A DNA stretch of 64,000 nucleotides from Sphingomonas sp. NFR15 (GCF_900103265.1 NZ_FMWX01000003.1:310001-374000), one strand, 5' to 3'. Counted from the stretch's first letter, positions 39,723-49,917 are shown. Numbers and translations are program-made. The notes: generated by a model from the sequence alone, not told the origin.

Positions 39723-42578
39723 ATGCGAACTGATCCACGGTTTTGCGCCGGCGTCGCGGTGACGGCGTTGGCTTTCGTCCTGGCGTCCACCGCACAGGCG
39801 CAATCGCCGGCGGGGGGTGGCGCAGGCGCGGCGCCGAGCGCCGACGCGCAAGGGGCGCCCGACCCGGCCGCCGATGCCGCGGCGGACATCATCGTCTCGG
39901 GCATCCGCGCCAGCCAGCGGCAATCGATCGACATCAAGCGCAACGCGGTCAACTCGGTCGATGCGATCGCGAGCGAGGATCTCGGCAAGATGCCCGATCA
40001 GAACGTCGCCGAATCCCTCCAGCGCGTGCCCGGCATCACGATCGATCGCAATCGCGGCGTCGGCAACGGCGTCACGGTGCGCGGGCTGGGGCCGCAGTTC
40101 AACACGGTCACGGTCAACGGCCGCGTCATCGCTACCGACACCGCCGGGCGCGAGTTCAACTTCGACATCCTGCCGTCCGAACTGATCGCGGGCGCCAACG
40201 TGTTCAAGAGCCCGCAGGCCAACCTCAACGGCGCGAGCATCGGCGCGACGGTCGACATCCACACGCTGCGTCCGCTCGAGCAGCGCACCGGCTTTTACGG
40301 TGGCGGATCATTGCGCGCCAACATCGACGAGCTCGGCAACAAGACGACCCCGTCGGGCGCGGCCTATGTGACGTGGAAGAACGCGTCCGGCACCTTGGGC
40401 GTCTCGCTCGTCGGCTCGTATGACGAACGCAACGAGCGCACCGACAATTTCTCGGTCGGCGCGAGTTCGTACCCGCGCAGTTTCGACGACGGCTATTATG
40501 GTTCGGTCGGCACCAGCGGCGGCGGCCTGTGCGTCGGCGCCGTCACCGCCGGCGGGTGCGCGCCGCGCATCGACACCAGCAAGGTGACGTTGTTCCGCAA
40601 CGTCGACATGTACCACAACTTCATCAACCAGGTGGAATTCTCGCATCGCAAGCGGATCGGCGTCGACGGGACCGTCCAGTTCAAGCCGACCAGCAACCTG
40701 GTCCTCACCCTCGACGGCCTCTATTCACATGATGACGAGCATTATCACGGCTCGGGCATCGCCCCGGATTTCAGCGGCGGCACGCTCGTCAATCAGGTCG
40801 TGTCGGGTGGCACGAACACGACCGAGATCGTCGGCGGGCAGAGCCGGACCGTCCATGTCGGCGGAACCGCCACGTCCGAGAGCTTCCGCGACGGCACGGT
40901 CGATGTCGTCGTCGAGGACCGGCCGGCCAAATCCACCACCTATCTGTTCGGCTTCAACGCGAAATGGAACAGCGGGCCGTTCACGCTCGCGCTCGATCTC
41001 GATACCACCAAGGCGAAGTACGACAATGCGGCGGCGCTGTTCACCACCTCGCGGCTCAAGCACATCGATTACACCTATGACCGCAACACCGGGTCGCCGC
41101 TGGCGAGCTTCACGGTCAGCAACCCGAGCTATGCCAACGCCGCGACCGACGTGAACCACCGGCTCGCGCATTACATGGCCTCGGAAGGGCAGAACCTCGA
41201 AGATACGATCAACGAGGGGCATCTCGACGGCTCTTATGACGGCGGCGCGATCACCATCTATGGCGGGGTCGGCTATTCGTCGCGCACCAAGAACACGACC
41301 GGGTTCACCGAGCCGAACGCCTGCGCCTATTGCGGCAGCGACGTGTCCGTGCCGTCGAGCGTGTTCACGCCGACGACATACAATTTCTTCGATGGCGCGG
41401 CGGGCGGCAACACTTCCAACTGGGTCGATTACAACGCGGCCAATCTGTTCCAGACGATGATCGGGCTGAACAGCACCGCCGATCCGGCGCTGCACAGCGG
41501 CAATCTGCTGCCGATCGTTCGCGATCCCGCCGCCAGTTCCTCGGTGAAGGAGAAGGTCGCGCTCGGCTATCTGATGGCCGAGTTCAAGGGCGATCTCGGC
41601 AGCCTCCCGTTCGCGATCAACACGGGCGTGCGGATCGAGGATACCAATTTCAGTTCCTCGGGCGCGGGGCAGACGGTGCTGAGCGCCAAGCCCAACGGCA
41701 CCGGCCAGAACGTGATCGTGCTGTCGGGGCTGACCCCGCTCAGCTTCAAGGGCCATTATACCGACATCCTGCCCTCGGTGAACGCGCGGCTCAACATCAC
41801 GCCGACGCTGATCTTCCGCACCGCCGCGTCACGCGTGATCTCGCGGCCGACGCTCACCGATCTCTCGCCGGCGCAGACGATCACGAGCAATCCGGGCAAC
41901 GAGCGCATCTCGCGCGGCAACCCCAATCTTCAGCCGTTCCGCGCGTCGCAGGCCGAAGCCGGGCTCGAATGGTATTACAATCCCGATTCGCTGCTGTCGG
42001 CGACGTTCTTCTACAAGTCGATCGATTCGTTCATCACGCGCGGAGTCAGCACCCAGCCGGTCGACCAAGTCACGTTCATCATCGACCAACCGGTGAACGG
42101 CAAGGGCGCGACCGTGAAGGGCGTCGAACTCAGCTATCGCACCTTGTTCAAGTTCCTGCCCGGCATCCTCAGCGGGTTCGGCACGCAATTGAGCTATACC
42201 TACACCGACAGCAACGCGAGTTATACGAACGCGGCGAAAGCCTCGACGTCCTATTCGCTCGCCGGACTTTCGAAGAACTCCTTCACCGCCGTCGCCTTCT
42301 ACGAGAAGGGGCCGATACAGCTCAGGGCCTCTTATACCCGGCGCGACGGCTATCTCGTCACCCCGCAGACGCAGACCGGCGTTCCCGAATTCAGCGACAG
42401 CTACGATCAGCTCGATGCCGGGCTGCAGATCTCGCTGACCAAGAACGTCATCCTGACCGGCAATGCCACCAACCTCACCGATTCGAAGGAGTTCCACTAC
42501 GCCAACGTGATCGAGAACACCCAGGAATACCGCCGGGTCGGGCGGCGGTACAACGCTGGCGTACGCGTGAAATTCTGA
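39723..42578 (+). CDS. TonB-dependent receptor, large Xanthomonas/Caulobacter type (carbohydrate-linked)
   Basis: The 951-residue receptor has a signal peptide (to about residue 29), then IIVSGIRASQRQSIDIKRNA, VNSVDAIASEDLGKMPDQNV and AESLQRVPGITIDRNRGVGN. This is the signature of the TIGR01782 group, common in sugar-utilisation loci of sphingomonads and xanthomonads. The barrel ends RRVGRRYNAGVRVKF. It should import an oligosaccharide or glycoside, most likely one containing L-fucose or a similar sugar, given its neighbours. Controlled by the palindrome upstream. Confidence 0.94.
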   Translation: MRTDPRFCAGVAVTALAFVLASTAQAQSPAGGGAGAAPSADAQGAPDPAADAAADIIVSGIRASQRQSIDIKRNAVNSVDAIASEDLGKMPDQNVAESLQRVPGITIDRNRGVGNGVTVRGLGPQFNTVTVNGRVIATDTAGREFNFDILPSELIAGANVFKSPQANLNGASIGATVDIHTLRPLEQRTGFYGGGSLRANIDELGNKTTPSGAAYVTWKNASGTLGVSLVGSYDERNERTDNFSVGASSYPRSFDDGYYGSVGTSGGGLCVGAVTAGGCAPRIDTSKVTLFRNVDMYHNFINQVEFSHRKRIGVDGTVQFKPTSNLVLTLDGLYSHDDEHYHGSGIAPDFSGGTLVNQVVSGGTNTTEIVGGQSRTVHVGGTATSESFRDGTVDVVVEDRPAKSTTYLFGFNAKWNSGPFTLALDLDTTKAKYDNAAALFTTSRLKHIDYTYDRNTGSPLASFTVSNPSYANAATDVNHRLAHYMASEGQNLEDTINEGHLDGSYDGGAITIYGGVGYSSRTKNTTGFTEPNACAYCGSDVSVPSSVFTPTTYNFFDGAAGGNTSNWVDYNAANLFQTMIGLNSTADPALHSGNLLPIVRDPAASSSVKEKVALGYLMAEFKGDLGSLPFAINTGVRIEDTNFSSSGAGQTVLSAKPNGTGQNVIVLSGLTPLSFKGHYTDILPSVNARLNITPTLIFRTAASRVISRPTLTDLSPAQTITSNPGNERISRGNPNLQPFRASQAEAGLEWYYNPDSLLSATFFYKSIDSFITRGVSTQPVDQVTFIIDQPVNGKGATVKGVELSYRTLFKFLPGILSGFGTQLSYTYTDSNASYTNAAKASTSYSLAGLSKNSFTAVAFYEKGPIQLRASYTRRDGYLVTPQTQTGVPEFSDSYDQLDAGLQISLTKNVILTGNATNLTDSKEFHYANVIENTQEYRRVGRRYNAGVRVKF

Positions 42579-42635
42579 CGCGCGGGAAATCCGCCGGCGC
42601 GGCTTGCCTCCGCGCCCGCGTTGCGGCACAGACAC

Positions 42636-42645
42636 TGATATATCA
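42636..42645. promoter_or_regulatory. Second, shorter palindrome before the enolase-superfamily gene
   Basis: TGATATATCA lies 16 bases before the ATG of the enolase-superfamily gene and shares TGATATAT with the larger operator at 39679-39698. AAAGAGGAAG directly after it is the ribosome site. It may be a half-strength site for the same regulator. Confidence 0.4.
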
Positions 42646-42660
42646 AAGAGGAAGTAAGAA

Positions 42661-43770
42661 ATGTCTTCAACGCCGATCGTCGCGTATCGTCTCACGCGTC
42701 TCGCTTTCGAGCGCGACCGGACGATCGGTGACTCGCAGGTCCGCGCCACCACCGCGCAGCTCGTCGCGGTCGAGTTGATCGACGCGAAGGGGAATGTCGG
42801 CCTCGGCTTCGCGCAGTCGCTGTTCACGTCGCTGCCCGATGCGGGGGAGATCGACCGCATCTTCGCGGCGGAAGCCTGGCCCGCGCTCGAAGGGCGGCAT
42901 CCCGCGGCGCTCGCGCTGGCGGTCACCCGCGTGCGCGGCGGCAACGCGCGGCGGATGGGGCTGCCGTTCGAGGAATCGCTCCAGCACGCGATCTGGGATC
43001 TGTTCGCCAAACAGTCCGGGCTGCCGCTGTGGCGGATGCTCGGCGCGCAGCGCGGCGCGGTGGGCGTCTATGCGAGCGGGCTAGATTACCATCTGTCGGA
43101 CCATGATTTCACCGAATTGTTCGGCAACGCCCGCGAGCGCGGTTTCCTCGGCTATAAAATCAAGGTCGGTCATCCCGATCTCGAACGCGATCTCCACCGG
43201 CTCGATCTGCTGCGCAAGGCGGTCGGCACCGATCGCCCGGTGATGATCGACGCGAACGAGGCGTGGACGGCGCAGGAGACGATCCAGGCGGTTCGGCTGT
43301 TCGAACGCGCCGGGCACAGCATCTATTGGCTGGAAGACCCGATTCCGCGCGACGATATCGACGGGCTCAAGATGCTGCGGCATCTCGGCATCAGCCGGAT
43401 CAACGCGGGCGAATATCTCGACCTCACCGGCAAGCGCAAACTGATCGAGGCGCGCGCCTGCGACATGCTCAACGTCCACGGGCAAGTGTCGGACGTGATG
43501 CGCGCCGGCTGGCTCGCCAACGAGGCGAACGTCGAGGTGACGCTCGGCAACACCTTCCTCGAACTGGGGGTCAACATGGCGCTGGCGCTGCCGGGGGTGC
43601 GGTGGCTCGAATACAGCTTCCAGAATTTCGACCATCTCGTCGACGAACCCTATGCGATGGCCGACGGCCTGATCCACGGCCGCGAGGCGCCGGGGCATGG
43701 CCTCGTGCTGTCCGATGCGGCGCGCGCGAACGGCGGCGCGCTCCCGCATGTGACGAGCGCGGCGGCGTGA
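42661..43770 (+). CDS. Mandelate racemase/muconate lactonizing enzyme-family protein, sugar-acid dehydratase candidate
   Basis: The 369-residue enolase-superfamily enzyme has the KxK pair K166/K168 (GYKIKVG) and metal ligands D197 (IDANEAW), E225 (WLEDPIP) and E251 (NAGEYLD). D268 is also present. Where mandelate-racemase-type enzymes carry the catalytic His before E301, the sequence reads LGNTFLELG, with Asn at 297. By elimination it is the only candidate here for dehydrating L-fuconate (or D-arabinonate) to the 2-keto-3-deoxy acid, but it is shorter than classical L-fuconate dehydratase and that role is inferred. The MFS gene overlaps its stop (GTGA). Confidence 0.83.
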   Translation: MSSTPIVAYRLTRLAFERDRTIGDSQVRATTAQLVAVELIDAKGNVGLGFAQSLFTSLPDAGEIDRIFAAEAWPALEGRHPAALALAVTRVRGGNARRMGLPFEESLQHAIWDLFAKQSGLPLWRMLGAQRGAVGVYASGLDYHLSDHDFTELFGNARERGFLGYKIKVGHPDLERDLHRLDLLRKAVGTDRPVMIDANEAWTAQETIQAVRLFERAGHSIYWLEDPIPRDDIDGLKMLRHLGISRINAGEYLDLTGKRKLIEARACDMLNVHGQVSDVMRAGWLANEANVEVTLGNTFLELGVNMALALPGVRWLEYSFQNFDHLVDEPYAMADGLIHGREAPGHGLVLSDAARANGGALPHVTSAAA

Positions 43771-45050
43771 CCGCACAGGCCGGGATCGAGGCGGAACCGC
43801 TCGCGGTTCCCGTCGGCGGGGGCGGCAAGTGGCGGCTGATCGTCAGCCTGGGCGTGGTCTTCTTCGTGCTGCTCACGCTCTACGCGTCGATTCTCGGCGT
43901 GCTGCTGCCCAACCAGATCGAGAATCTCGATCCCGCCGGCAAGATGGCGACGCTCGGCGTGGTCTATGCGATCACGTCGGTGTTCAGCACCATCACCACG
44001 CCGGTATCGGGCGCGCTGTCCGACCGGACGCGGTCACGCTTCGGCAGGCGCACGCCGTGGATCGTGCTCGGCGGCGTGATCGGGGGCGTGGCGACGATCC
44101 TGATCCCGTTCGGCGGCGGCATCGTCGGCGTCACCGCCTTGTGGCTGGTGGCGACGGTGAGCCTCAATTCGATGCAGCCGTCGATCACGACGATCGTCGC
44201 CGATCGCTTCCGCCCGACCGAGCGCGGCATGGTATCGGGCGTGGTCGGCGCGAGCATGACGGCGGGCGTTTCGGCGGGCACGATCTTCGGCGGGCTGCTC
44301 GCCGCGCACCTGTTCGTCGCCTATGCGATCGTCGGCGGAGCGATCATCGTCGCGTGCCTCGCCTTTGTCGCGCTCAATCCCGAGCCGCCGCTGCCCGCGA
44401 CGCTCAGCGCGCCAGCGCCGTTCCGGATCGCGACGTTCCTGCGCGGGTTCTGGATCGATCCGCGCGCCAATCCCGATTTCGCCTGGGCGCTGCTCGGGCG
44501 TTTCTCGATCTACATGGGCTATCAGGCGATCCTCACCTATCTGCTCTACATCCTCGAAGGGCATATCGGCCTGACCCAGAGCGCCGCCAATCTGACGATC
44601 GCGCGCATGTCCTCGGTGACGTTCGTCGCGCTGGTCGTGTCGGGGTTGCTGTCGGGCTGGCTGTCGGACCGATTGGGGCGGCTCAAGCCGCTGGTGTTCA
44701 TCGCCGGGCTCGTGATGGCGCTGGCGGAGATCGCGCCGCTGCTCTCGCCCGATCTGCGCGGGATGTTCCTCTATGCCGGGCTGATCGGGATTGGCTACGG
44801 TGCCTTCATGTCGGTCGATCTCGCCTTGATGACGCACGTGCTGCCGCCCGCCAGCCCCGGCGAGGATTCGACCGGCAAGGATCTCGGCATCCTGACGACG
44901 GCGATCAACGTGCCGCAGATCCTCAGCCCGGTGATGGCGGCGGCTTTGCTGCACGCGACCGGCAACAATTACCCGCTGCTGTTCGTCGTCTCGGCCCTGT
45001 TCGTGGTGGTCGGCGCCTGTCTCGTCCTGCCGATCCGGTCGGTGCGATGA
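43767..45050 (+). CDS. MFS transporter for a sugar or sugar acid
   Basis: The 427-residue inner membrane protein has about twelve hydrophobic helices and the loop 2-3 signature SGALSDRTRSRFGRRTPWIV, a common MFS form. A similar loop LSGWLSDRLGRLKPLV sits in the second half. It starts at GTG 43767, overlapping the previous stop, and its own stop overlaps the lactonase start (ATGA). It probably brings the monosaccharide released in the periplasm into the cytoplasm. It is not closely FucP-like by eye. Confidence 0.88.
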   Translation: MTAQAGIEAEPLAVPVGGGGKWRLIVSLGVVFFVLLTLYASILGVLLPNQIENLDPAGKMATLGVVYAITSVFSTITTPVSGALSDRTRSRFGRRTPWIVLGGVIGGVATILIPFGGGIVGVTALWLVATVSLNSMQPSITTIVADRFRPTERGMVSGVVGASMTAGVSAGTIFGGLLAAHLFVAYAIVGGAIIVACLAFVALNPEPPLPATLSAPAPFRIATFLRGFWIDPRANPDFAWALLGRFSIYMGYQAILTYLLYILEGHIGLTQSAANLTIARMSSVTFVALVVSGLLSGWLSDRLGRLKPLVFIAGLVMALAEIAPLLSPDLRGMFLYAGLIGIGYGAFMSVDLALMTHVLPPASPGEDSTGKDLGILTTAINVPQILSPVMAAALLHATGNNYPLLFVVSALFVVVGACLVLPIRSVR

Positions 45051-45889
45051 TGCGGCTGATCGACGCCCACCAGCATTTCTGGTCGCTCGCGACCGTTGGC
45101 CACGAATGGCCGACCGCCGCCGAGGCCGACATCCACCGTGACTTCGGCCCCGACGATCTGGTGACGGCGGCGGCCGGCCTGCCGCTCACCGGCAGCGTGC
45201 TCGTCCAGTCGCAGCCGACCGACACGGATACCGACTGGATGCTGGCGCTGGCGGAGCGCACACCGCTCGTCCAGGCGGTGGTCGGCTGGGTCGATCTGGC
45301 GCACGCGCAAGCGCCCGAGCGCATCCTCGCGCTGGCCGAGCGGCCCAAGCTGCGCGGGCTGCGGCCGATGCTGCAATCGATCGCCGACACCGACTGGCTG
45401 TTACAGGACGCGCTCGTCCCCGCGCTGGAGGCGATGCGGACGGCGGGGCTGCGGCTCGACGCGCTGGTGCAGCCGCGCCACTTGCCGATGCTCGCACGTT
45501 TCGCGGAGCGTTGGCCCGACCTTCCGATCGTGATCGACCATGCCGCCAAGCCCTATGCCGCCACCGCGACGCTCGATCCGTGGCGAGACGACATCGCGGC
45601 GCTGGCGAGCCTCGGCTTGCACTGCAAAATGTCCGGGTTGCGGACCGAGCAGGCGCCTGGCCAGCCGGCCGAAGACCTCATGCCCTATGTCGAGCATCTC
45701 GTGCGCGCGTTCGGCGCGCGGCTGATGTGGGGCAGCGACTGGCCGGTGCTGCTGCTCTCGGGCGACGCCTATCGGCACTGGCACGACGATGCGCTGCGTC
45801 TCGCGGCGCAGGCCGGGGCCGATCTTGAGCGGCTGTTCGAGGGCGCCGCGATCGATTTCTATGCTTTGGAGACTGCGGATGCGGCATAA
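45047..45889 (+). CDS. Amidohydrolase-family sugar lactonase (L-fucono-1,5-lactonase type)
   Basis: The 280-residue protein is a PF04909-type amidohydrolase: H8/H10 in IDAHQHFWSL, the internal LPIVIDHAAKPY, CKMSGLRTEQ and the terminal metal-binding Asp in LMWGSDWPVLLL. In fucose clusters these hydrolyse L-fucono-1,5-lactone to L-fuconate. It overlaps the MFS gene by ATGA, and its 3' end overlaps the start of the beta-helix gene by 11 bases, so all are one operon. Confidence 0.87.
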   Translation: MMRLIDAHQHFWSLATVGHEWPTAAEADIHRDFGPDDLVTAAAGLPLTGSVLVQSQPTDTDTDWMLALAERTPLVQAVVGWVDLAHAQAPERILALAERPKLRGLRPMLQSIADTDWLLQDALVPALEAMRTAGLRLDALVQPRHLPMLARFAERWPDLPIVIDHAAKPYAATATLDPWRDDIAALASLGLHCKMSGLRTEQAPGQPAEDLMPYVEHLVRAFGARLMWGSDWPVLLLSGDAYRHWHDDALRLAAQAGADLERLFEGAAIDFYALETADAA

Positions 45890-47966
45890 TCGGTTTCTGG
45901 TCGTCGCTTCGCTGACGATCGCCGCCGCGCCCGTCGCGGCGCAGGTCCAGCCTTCGCCCGATATTCCGACCTATGTGCCGCCCGTGGCCAGCAAGGAGCA
46001 TACGGCGGGCGCCATCCACATCTCGCGCCGTCCCGATCCGGTGCCGGTCGTCGTGTCGGTGTCGCCGCAGGGGTCGGACGAGGGCGACGGCAGCGCGGCG
46101 CACCCCTTCGCCACCTTCGCGCGCGCGCAGGCGGCGGTGCGCCGCTTCAACGCCGACCATGACGTGACGGTGCGGGTGGCGGACGGTGTCTATCGCCTCA
46201 CCGCGCCGTTGCGCTTCACCGCCGCCGATGGCGGGCAGGGGGGCTATACGGTGCGCTGGGAGGCGGCGCCGGGTGCGCATCCGATCCTCTCGGGCGGTAC
46301 CCCCGTCACCGGTTGGACACTCGCGGACGCCAGGCGCGGCATCTGGGTGGCGGACATCCCGCGCGGGATCGATCCGCGCCAATTGTGGGTGGGCGGGCAC
46401 ATGGCCCCGCGTGCGGCGGTGCGCGCGCCGCGCAGCGCATTCCGCTTCGACAAGACCGGCATCGAGATCACCGACCCGAAGTGGCGTTCGCTGGCGAAGC
46501 TGCCCGACCAGAGCCGGATCGAGGTCGAGGCGACCGGCTGGTTCACCGATCGTCACGCGATGGTCGAGCGGATCGAGGGCGACCGCATCGTGATGCAGCA
46601 GCCGGGCTGGCGCAACAATCTGGTCGGCTATGATACGTTCGCGCGGTCGGTCCGGGGCGACAATGCCGGGCTGTTCTTCGTCAATTCGCTGAGCTTCCTG
46701 CGCGAGTCCGGGCAATATTATGCCGATCCGACCGCCGGAAAACTCTACTACAAGCCGGCGGCGGGTGAGGACATGAGGCGGCTGGAGGTGGTACTGCCGC
46801 GCCTCGAACTGCTGCTGTCGATCGCCGGCAGCTATGACGAGACGATCAAGGATCTCCAGTTTCGGGGTTTGAGCTTCCGCCACACCAGTTGGCTGCTGCC
46901 GTCGGGGCCGGAAGGCTATGCCAGCCAGCAGAGCGGTTCGTTCCTCGCCGGCGACTGGGCCGGCTATCCGGGCGATCCGATCCGCGACTGTTCGTGGGGA
47001 TGCTGGCCGTTCGAGGCGATGCGCAACCGCTGGCGCCAGCAGCCGGCGGCGGTGCAGGTCGCGGCGGCGACGCGGATCGTGTTCGATCACGACGAGTTCA
47101 CGCAGCTCGGCCAGATCGCGCTCGGCATCGGCAACAACCCGGATGCCAACGACAGCGGCATCGGCCTGGGCACCAGCGCGATCGACGTGCGCCGCTCGCG
47201 CTTCACCGATCTCGCCGGCGGGGCGATCATGGTGGGCGGGGTGCGGCCCGACGCGCATCATCCCTCGCGCCCCGAGATGAGCGTGCGCGACATCCTCATC
47301 AGCAACAATCTGGTGCGCACCGTCTCGCAGCATTACCGCGAGCAGGCGGCGATCCTCGTCACCTATGCGAGCGGGGCGGTCGTGTGGCACAACGACGTCT
47401 CGGGCGCGCCCTACGACGGGATCGACATCGGCTGGGGCTGGGGCGCGAACGATCCCGGCGGGAGTGCGGCCTATCTCACCGCCAATCGCGGCTATTACAA
47501 CCAGCCCGGCAATCTGATGTACGACACGCCGACGACGCTGCGCGACAGCGTCGTGGTCGGCAACCGCGTGCATGACGTGAAGCAATGGTTCCCCGACGGC
47601 GGCGCGATCTACCATCTCTCTGCCGATCCCGGCGCGCTGATCGCGGAGAATTACATCTATGATGTGAAGGACGGCATCGCGATGTATCTGGACGAGGGCT
47701 CGCGCTACGTCACGCTGCGCAACAACGTGATCGGCAATGTCGGCGTGTGGCTCAACATGAACTCGCAGCTCGATATCGCGCCGCGCCGCACCGCGATGGA
47801 CAACACCGCGATCGGCAACTGGCATGATTCCGGGCGGCGCACCGGCGCGTGGACCCCCTATGTCAACAACCGCGACATCGACAATCTTGCAGTCGCGCCG
47901 GGCGCCTGGCCGGACGCGGCCAAGGACGTGATCGCGCGCGCGGGCATCGAACCCGAAAAACCCTGA
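45879..47966 (+). CDS. Secreted right-handed parallel beta-helix enzyme (GH141-like glycosidase candidate)
   Basis: The 695-residue protein has a signal peptide (RFLVVASLTIAAAPVAAQ). It then has a segment like the start of many beta-helix carbohydrate enzymes (VVSVSPQGSDEGDGSAAHPF; TVRVADGVYRLTAPLRF), a central insert, and late helix turns with repeated asparagine ladders (LISNNLVRT, VVGNRVHDV, YVTLRNNVIGNVGVW). GH141 includes alpha-L-fucosidases and xylanases with this fold. In this locus it may release L-fucose from an imported oligosaccharide in the periplasm; a polysaccharide lyase role is also possible. ATG 45879 has GGAG eight bases upstream. Confidence 0.82.
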   Translation: MRHNRFLVVASLTIAAAPVAAQVQPSPDIPTYVPPVASKEHTAGAIHISRRPDPVPVVVSVSPQGSDEGDGSAAHPFATFARAQAAVRRFNADHDVTVRVADGVYRLTAPLRFTAADGGQGGYTVRWEAAPGAHPILSGGTPVTGWTLADARRGIWVADIPRGIDPRQLWVGGHMAPRAAVRAPRSAFRFDKTGIEITDPKWRSLAKLPDQSRIEVEATGWFTDRHAMVERIEGDRIVMQQPGWRNNLVGYDTFARSVRGDNAGLFFVNSLSFLRESGQYYADPTAGKLYYKPAAGEDMRRLEVVLPRLELLLSIAGSYDETIKDLQFRGLSFRHTSWLLPSGPEGYASQQSGSFLAGDWAGYPGDPIRDCSWGCWPFEAMRNRWRQQPAAVQVAAATRIVFDHDEFTQLGQIALGIGNNPDANDSGIGLGTSAIDVRRSRFTDLAGGAIMVGGVRPDAHHPSRPEMSVRDILISNNLVRTVSQHYREQAAILVTYASGAVVWHNDVSGAPYDGIDIGWGWGANDPGGSAAYLTANRGYYNQPGNLMYDTPTTLRDSVVVGNRVHDVKQWFPDGGAIYHLSADPGALIAENYIYDVKDGIAMYLDEGSRYVTLRNNVIGNVGVWLNMNSQLDIAPRRTAMDNTAIGNWHDSGRRTGAWTPYVNNRDIDNLAVAPGAWPDAAKDVIARAGIEPEKP

Positions 47967-48002
47967 GCGCATCGCCCAGCATTGCTGAAGGAAGGTCAAT
48001 CC

Positions 48003-48734
48003 ATGCCACGTCTCGCCGGAAAGCGCATACTCGTCACCGGAGCCGCGCAGGGGATCGGCCGCGCCATCGCGGAGCTGTTCGTGGGCGAGGGCGCGTCGGT
48101 GATCGCGCTCGACCTCAAGGCCGAGGCGCTGGCGACGCTGGCCGGCTGCGACACGCGCGTCGCCGATCTGCTCGATCCGGCCGCGGTCGCGCAGGCGGGG
48201 GAGGCGGCGGGTACGCTCGATGCGCTGGTCAATTGCGCGGGCTATGTCGATGCCGGCGATCTGCTCAGCGTCACCGAACGCGGCCTCGATCTGTCGTTCG
48301 ATCTCAACGTCCGCGCGACGATCCGCATGACGCAGGCGGTGCTGCCGGCGATGCTGGCGGCGGGGCGCGGCGCGATCGTCAACATCGCCTCGGTCGCCGG
48401 CGCGATGATCGGCGTGCCCAACCGGCTCGCCTATTGCGCTTCGAAGGGCGCGGTGGTCGGGCTGACCCGCTCGATCGCGCTCGACTATGTCGGCCAGGGC
48501 ATCCGCTGCAACGCGATCTGCCCGGGCACGGTGCAGTCGCCCTCGCTCGACGAGCGGCTCGCCGCGACGGGGGACGCCGAAGCGGCGCGTGCCGCCTTCA
48601 TCGCGCGCCAGCCGATGGGACGGATCGGCACCGCTGAGGAGATCGCGCAGCTCGCGCTGTATCTCGCCAGCGACGAGAGCGGGTATATCACCGGCAGCGC
48701 GATCGCGATCGACGGCGGCTGGACGATGGCGTGA
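48003..48734 (+). CDS. SDR-family 2-keto-3-deoxy sugar-acid dehydrogenase candidate
   Basis: The 243-residue classical SDR has cofactor motif TGAAQGIG at 12-19, catalytic S130, Y144 and K148 (YCASK) and the C-terminal [16 protein letters not shown]. In L-fucose and L-rhamnose oxidative loci the equivalent enzyme oxidises the 4-hydroxyl of 2-keto-3-deoxy-fuconate to the 2,4-diketo acid. GAAGGAAGG precedes ATG 48003. The assignment rests on locus context; the family itself is certain. Confidence 0.87.
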   Translation: MPRLAGKRILVTGAAQGIGRAIAELFVGEGASVIALDLKAEALATLAGCDTRVADLLDPAAVAQAGEAAGTLDALVNCAGYVDAGDLLSVTERGLDLSFDLNVRATIRMTQAVLPAMLAAGRGAIVNIASVAGAMIGVPNRLAYCASKGAVVGLTRSIALDYVGQGIRCNAICPGTVQSPSLDERLAATGDAEAARAAFIARQPMGRIGTAEEIAQLALYLASDESGYITGSAIAIDGGWTMA

Positions 48735-48744
48735 GTGCGCTCGC

Positions 48745-49917
48745 ATGACCATCATCGCGGCGATAGACGATTTCCGCGAAGCCGCGCGGCGGCGGTTGCC
48801 GCGCTTCCTGTTCGACTATGCCGATGGCGGCGCGGGTGCCGAGCATACGATGCGCCGCAACGTCGCCGATCTCGCCGGCATCGCGCTGCGCCAGCGCGTG
48901 TTGCAGGATGTGGCGAACGTCGATCTGTCGGCCGAATGGTTCGGCCGCCGCATGCCGCTGCCGGTCGCGCTCGGGCCGATCGGGATCGGCGGCATGTTCC
49001 GCCGGCGCGGCGAGGTGCAGGCGGCGCGGGCGGCGGCGCGGCACGGCATACCTTTTACGCTTTCCACCGTCGCGATCTGCCCGCTCGCCGAACTGCGCGC
49101 GGGCGCGCCCGACGTGAACCTGTGGTTCCAGCTCTATGTCGTGCGCGATCGCGGCTTCATGCGCGATCTGATCGCGGTCGCCAAGGCGCAGGGCGCGACC
49201 ACGCTCGTCTTCACGGTCGACATGCCGACGCCGGGCATCCGCCACCGCGATCTCCATTCGGGCATGTCGGGCGCGAACGGGCCGATGCGACGGGTCGCGC
49301 AGACCTTCGGCAAGCCCGGCTGGGCGTGGGACGTCGGCCTGCGCGGGCGGCCGCACCAGCTCGGCAATCTCGTGCCGGTGCTGGGCGAGGACAGCGGCAT
49401 GAACGATTACATCGGCTGGCTGGCCGCCAATTTCGATCCCGGCATCCGCTGGAAGGATCTCGACTGGCTGCGCGATGCTTGGGACGGCCCGCTCGTCATC
49501 AAGGGCATCCTCGATCCCGACGATGCGCGCGACGCGGCGGCGTACGGCGCGCAGGGGCTGGTCGTGTCCAACCACGGCGGGCGGCAGCTCGACGGCGTGC
49601 TGTCGACCGCGCGCGCGCTGCCGGCGATCGCCGACGCGGTGGGCGACCGGATGACGATCCTCGCCGATGGCGGTATCCGCTCGGGGCTCGACGTGGTTCG
49701 CATGCTCGCGCTCGGCGCGCGCGGCGTGTTGCTCGGCCGCGCCTGGCTATGGGCGCTCGCCGCCCAGGGCGAAGCGGGGGTCGACCGCATGCTGTCGATG
49801 CTTGAAAAGGAAATGCGCGTGGTCATGACGCTGGCCGGCTGCAACCGCGCCGACGCGCTCGACCGCACGATCCTCGCCGATTACCCCTCCGATCCGATCA
49901 GAAGGACTATGATATGA
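48745..49917 (+). CDS. FMN-dependent alpha-hydroxy-acid dehydrogenase/oxidase (L-lactate or glycolate)
   Basis: The 390-residue enzyme is of the lactate dehydrogenase (LldD)/glycolate oxidase family: [20 protein letters not shown] at the N-terminus, K253 (VIKGI), catalytic H277 in [11 protein letters not shown] and R280, and the phosphate-binding [20 protein letters not shown]. In L-fucose breakdown it would turn L-lactate into pyruvate; with D-arabinose the same step gives glycolate, which it would oxidise to glyoxylate. Its stop overlaps the next start (ATGA). Confidence 0.9.
   Translation: MTIIAAIDDFREAARRRLPRFLFDYADGGAGAEHTMRRNVADLAGIALRQRVLQDVANVDLSAEWFGRRMPLPVALGPIGIGGMFRRRGEVQAARAAARHGIPFTLSTVAICPLAELRAGAPDVNLWFQLYVVRDRGFMRDLIAVAKAQGATTLVFTVDMPTPGIRHRDLHSGMSGANGPMRRVAQTFGKPGWAWDVGLRGRPHQLGNLVPVLGEDSGMNDYIGWLAANFDPGIRWKDLDWLRDAWDGPLVIKGILDPDDARDAAAYGAQGLVVSNHGGRQLDGVLSTARALPAIADAVGDRMTILADGGIRSGLDVVRMLALGARGVLLGRAWLWALAAQGEAGVDRMLSMLEKEMRVVMTLAGCNRADALDRTILADYPSDPIRRTMI

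Noticed and set aside
45678..48755. A 1025-codon minus-strand frame opposite the beta-helix and SDR genes
   Set aside because: Same reason: it covers genes with intact catalytic motifs on the plus strand and has no recognisable fold.
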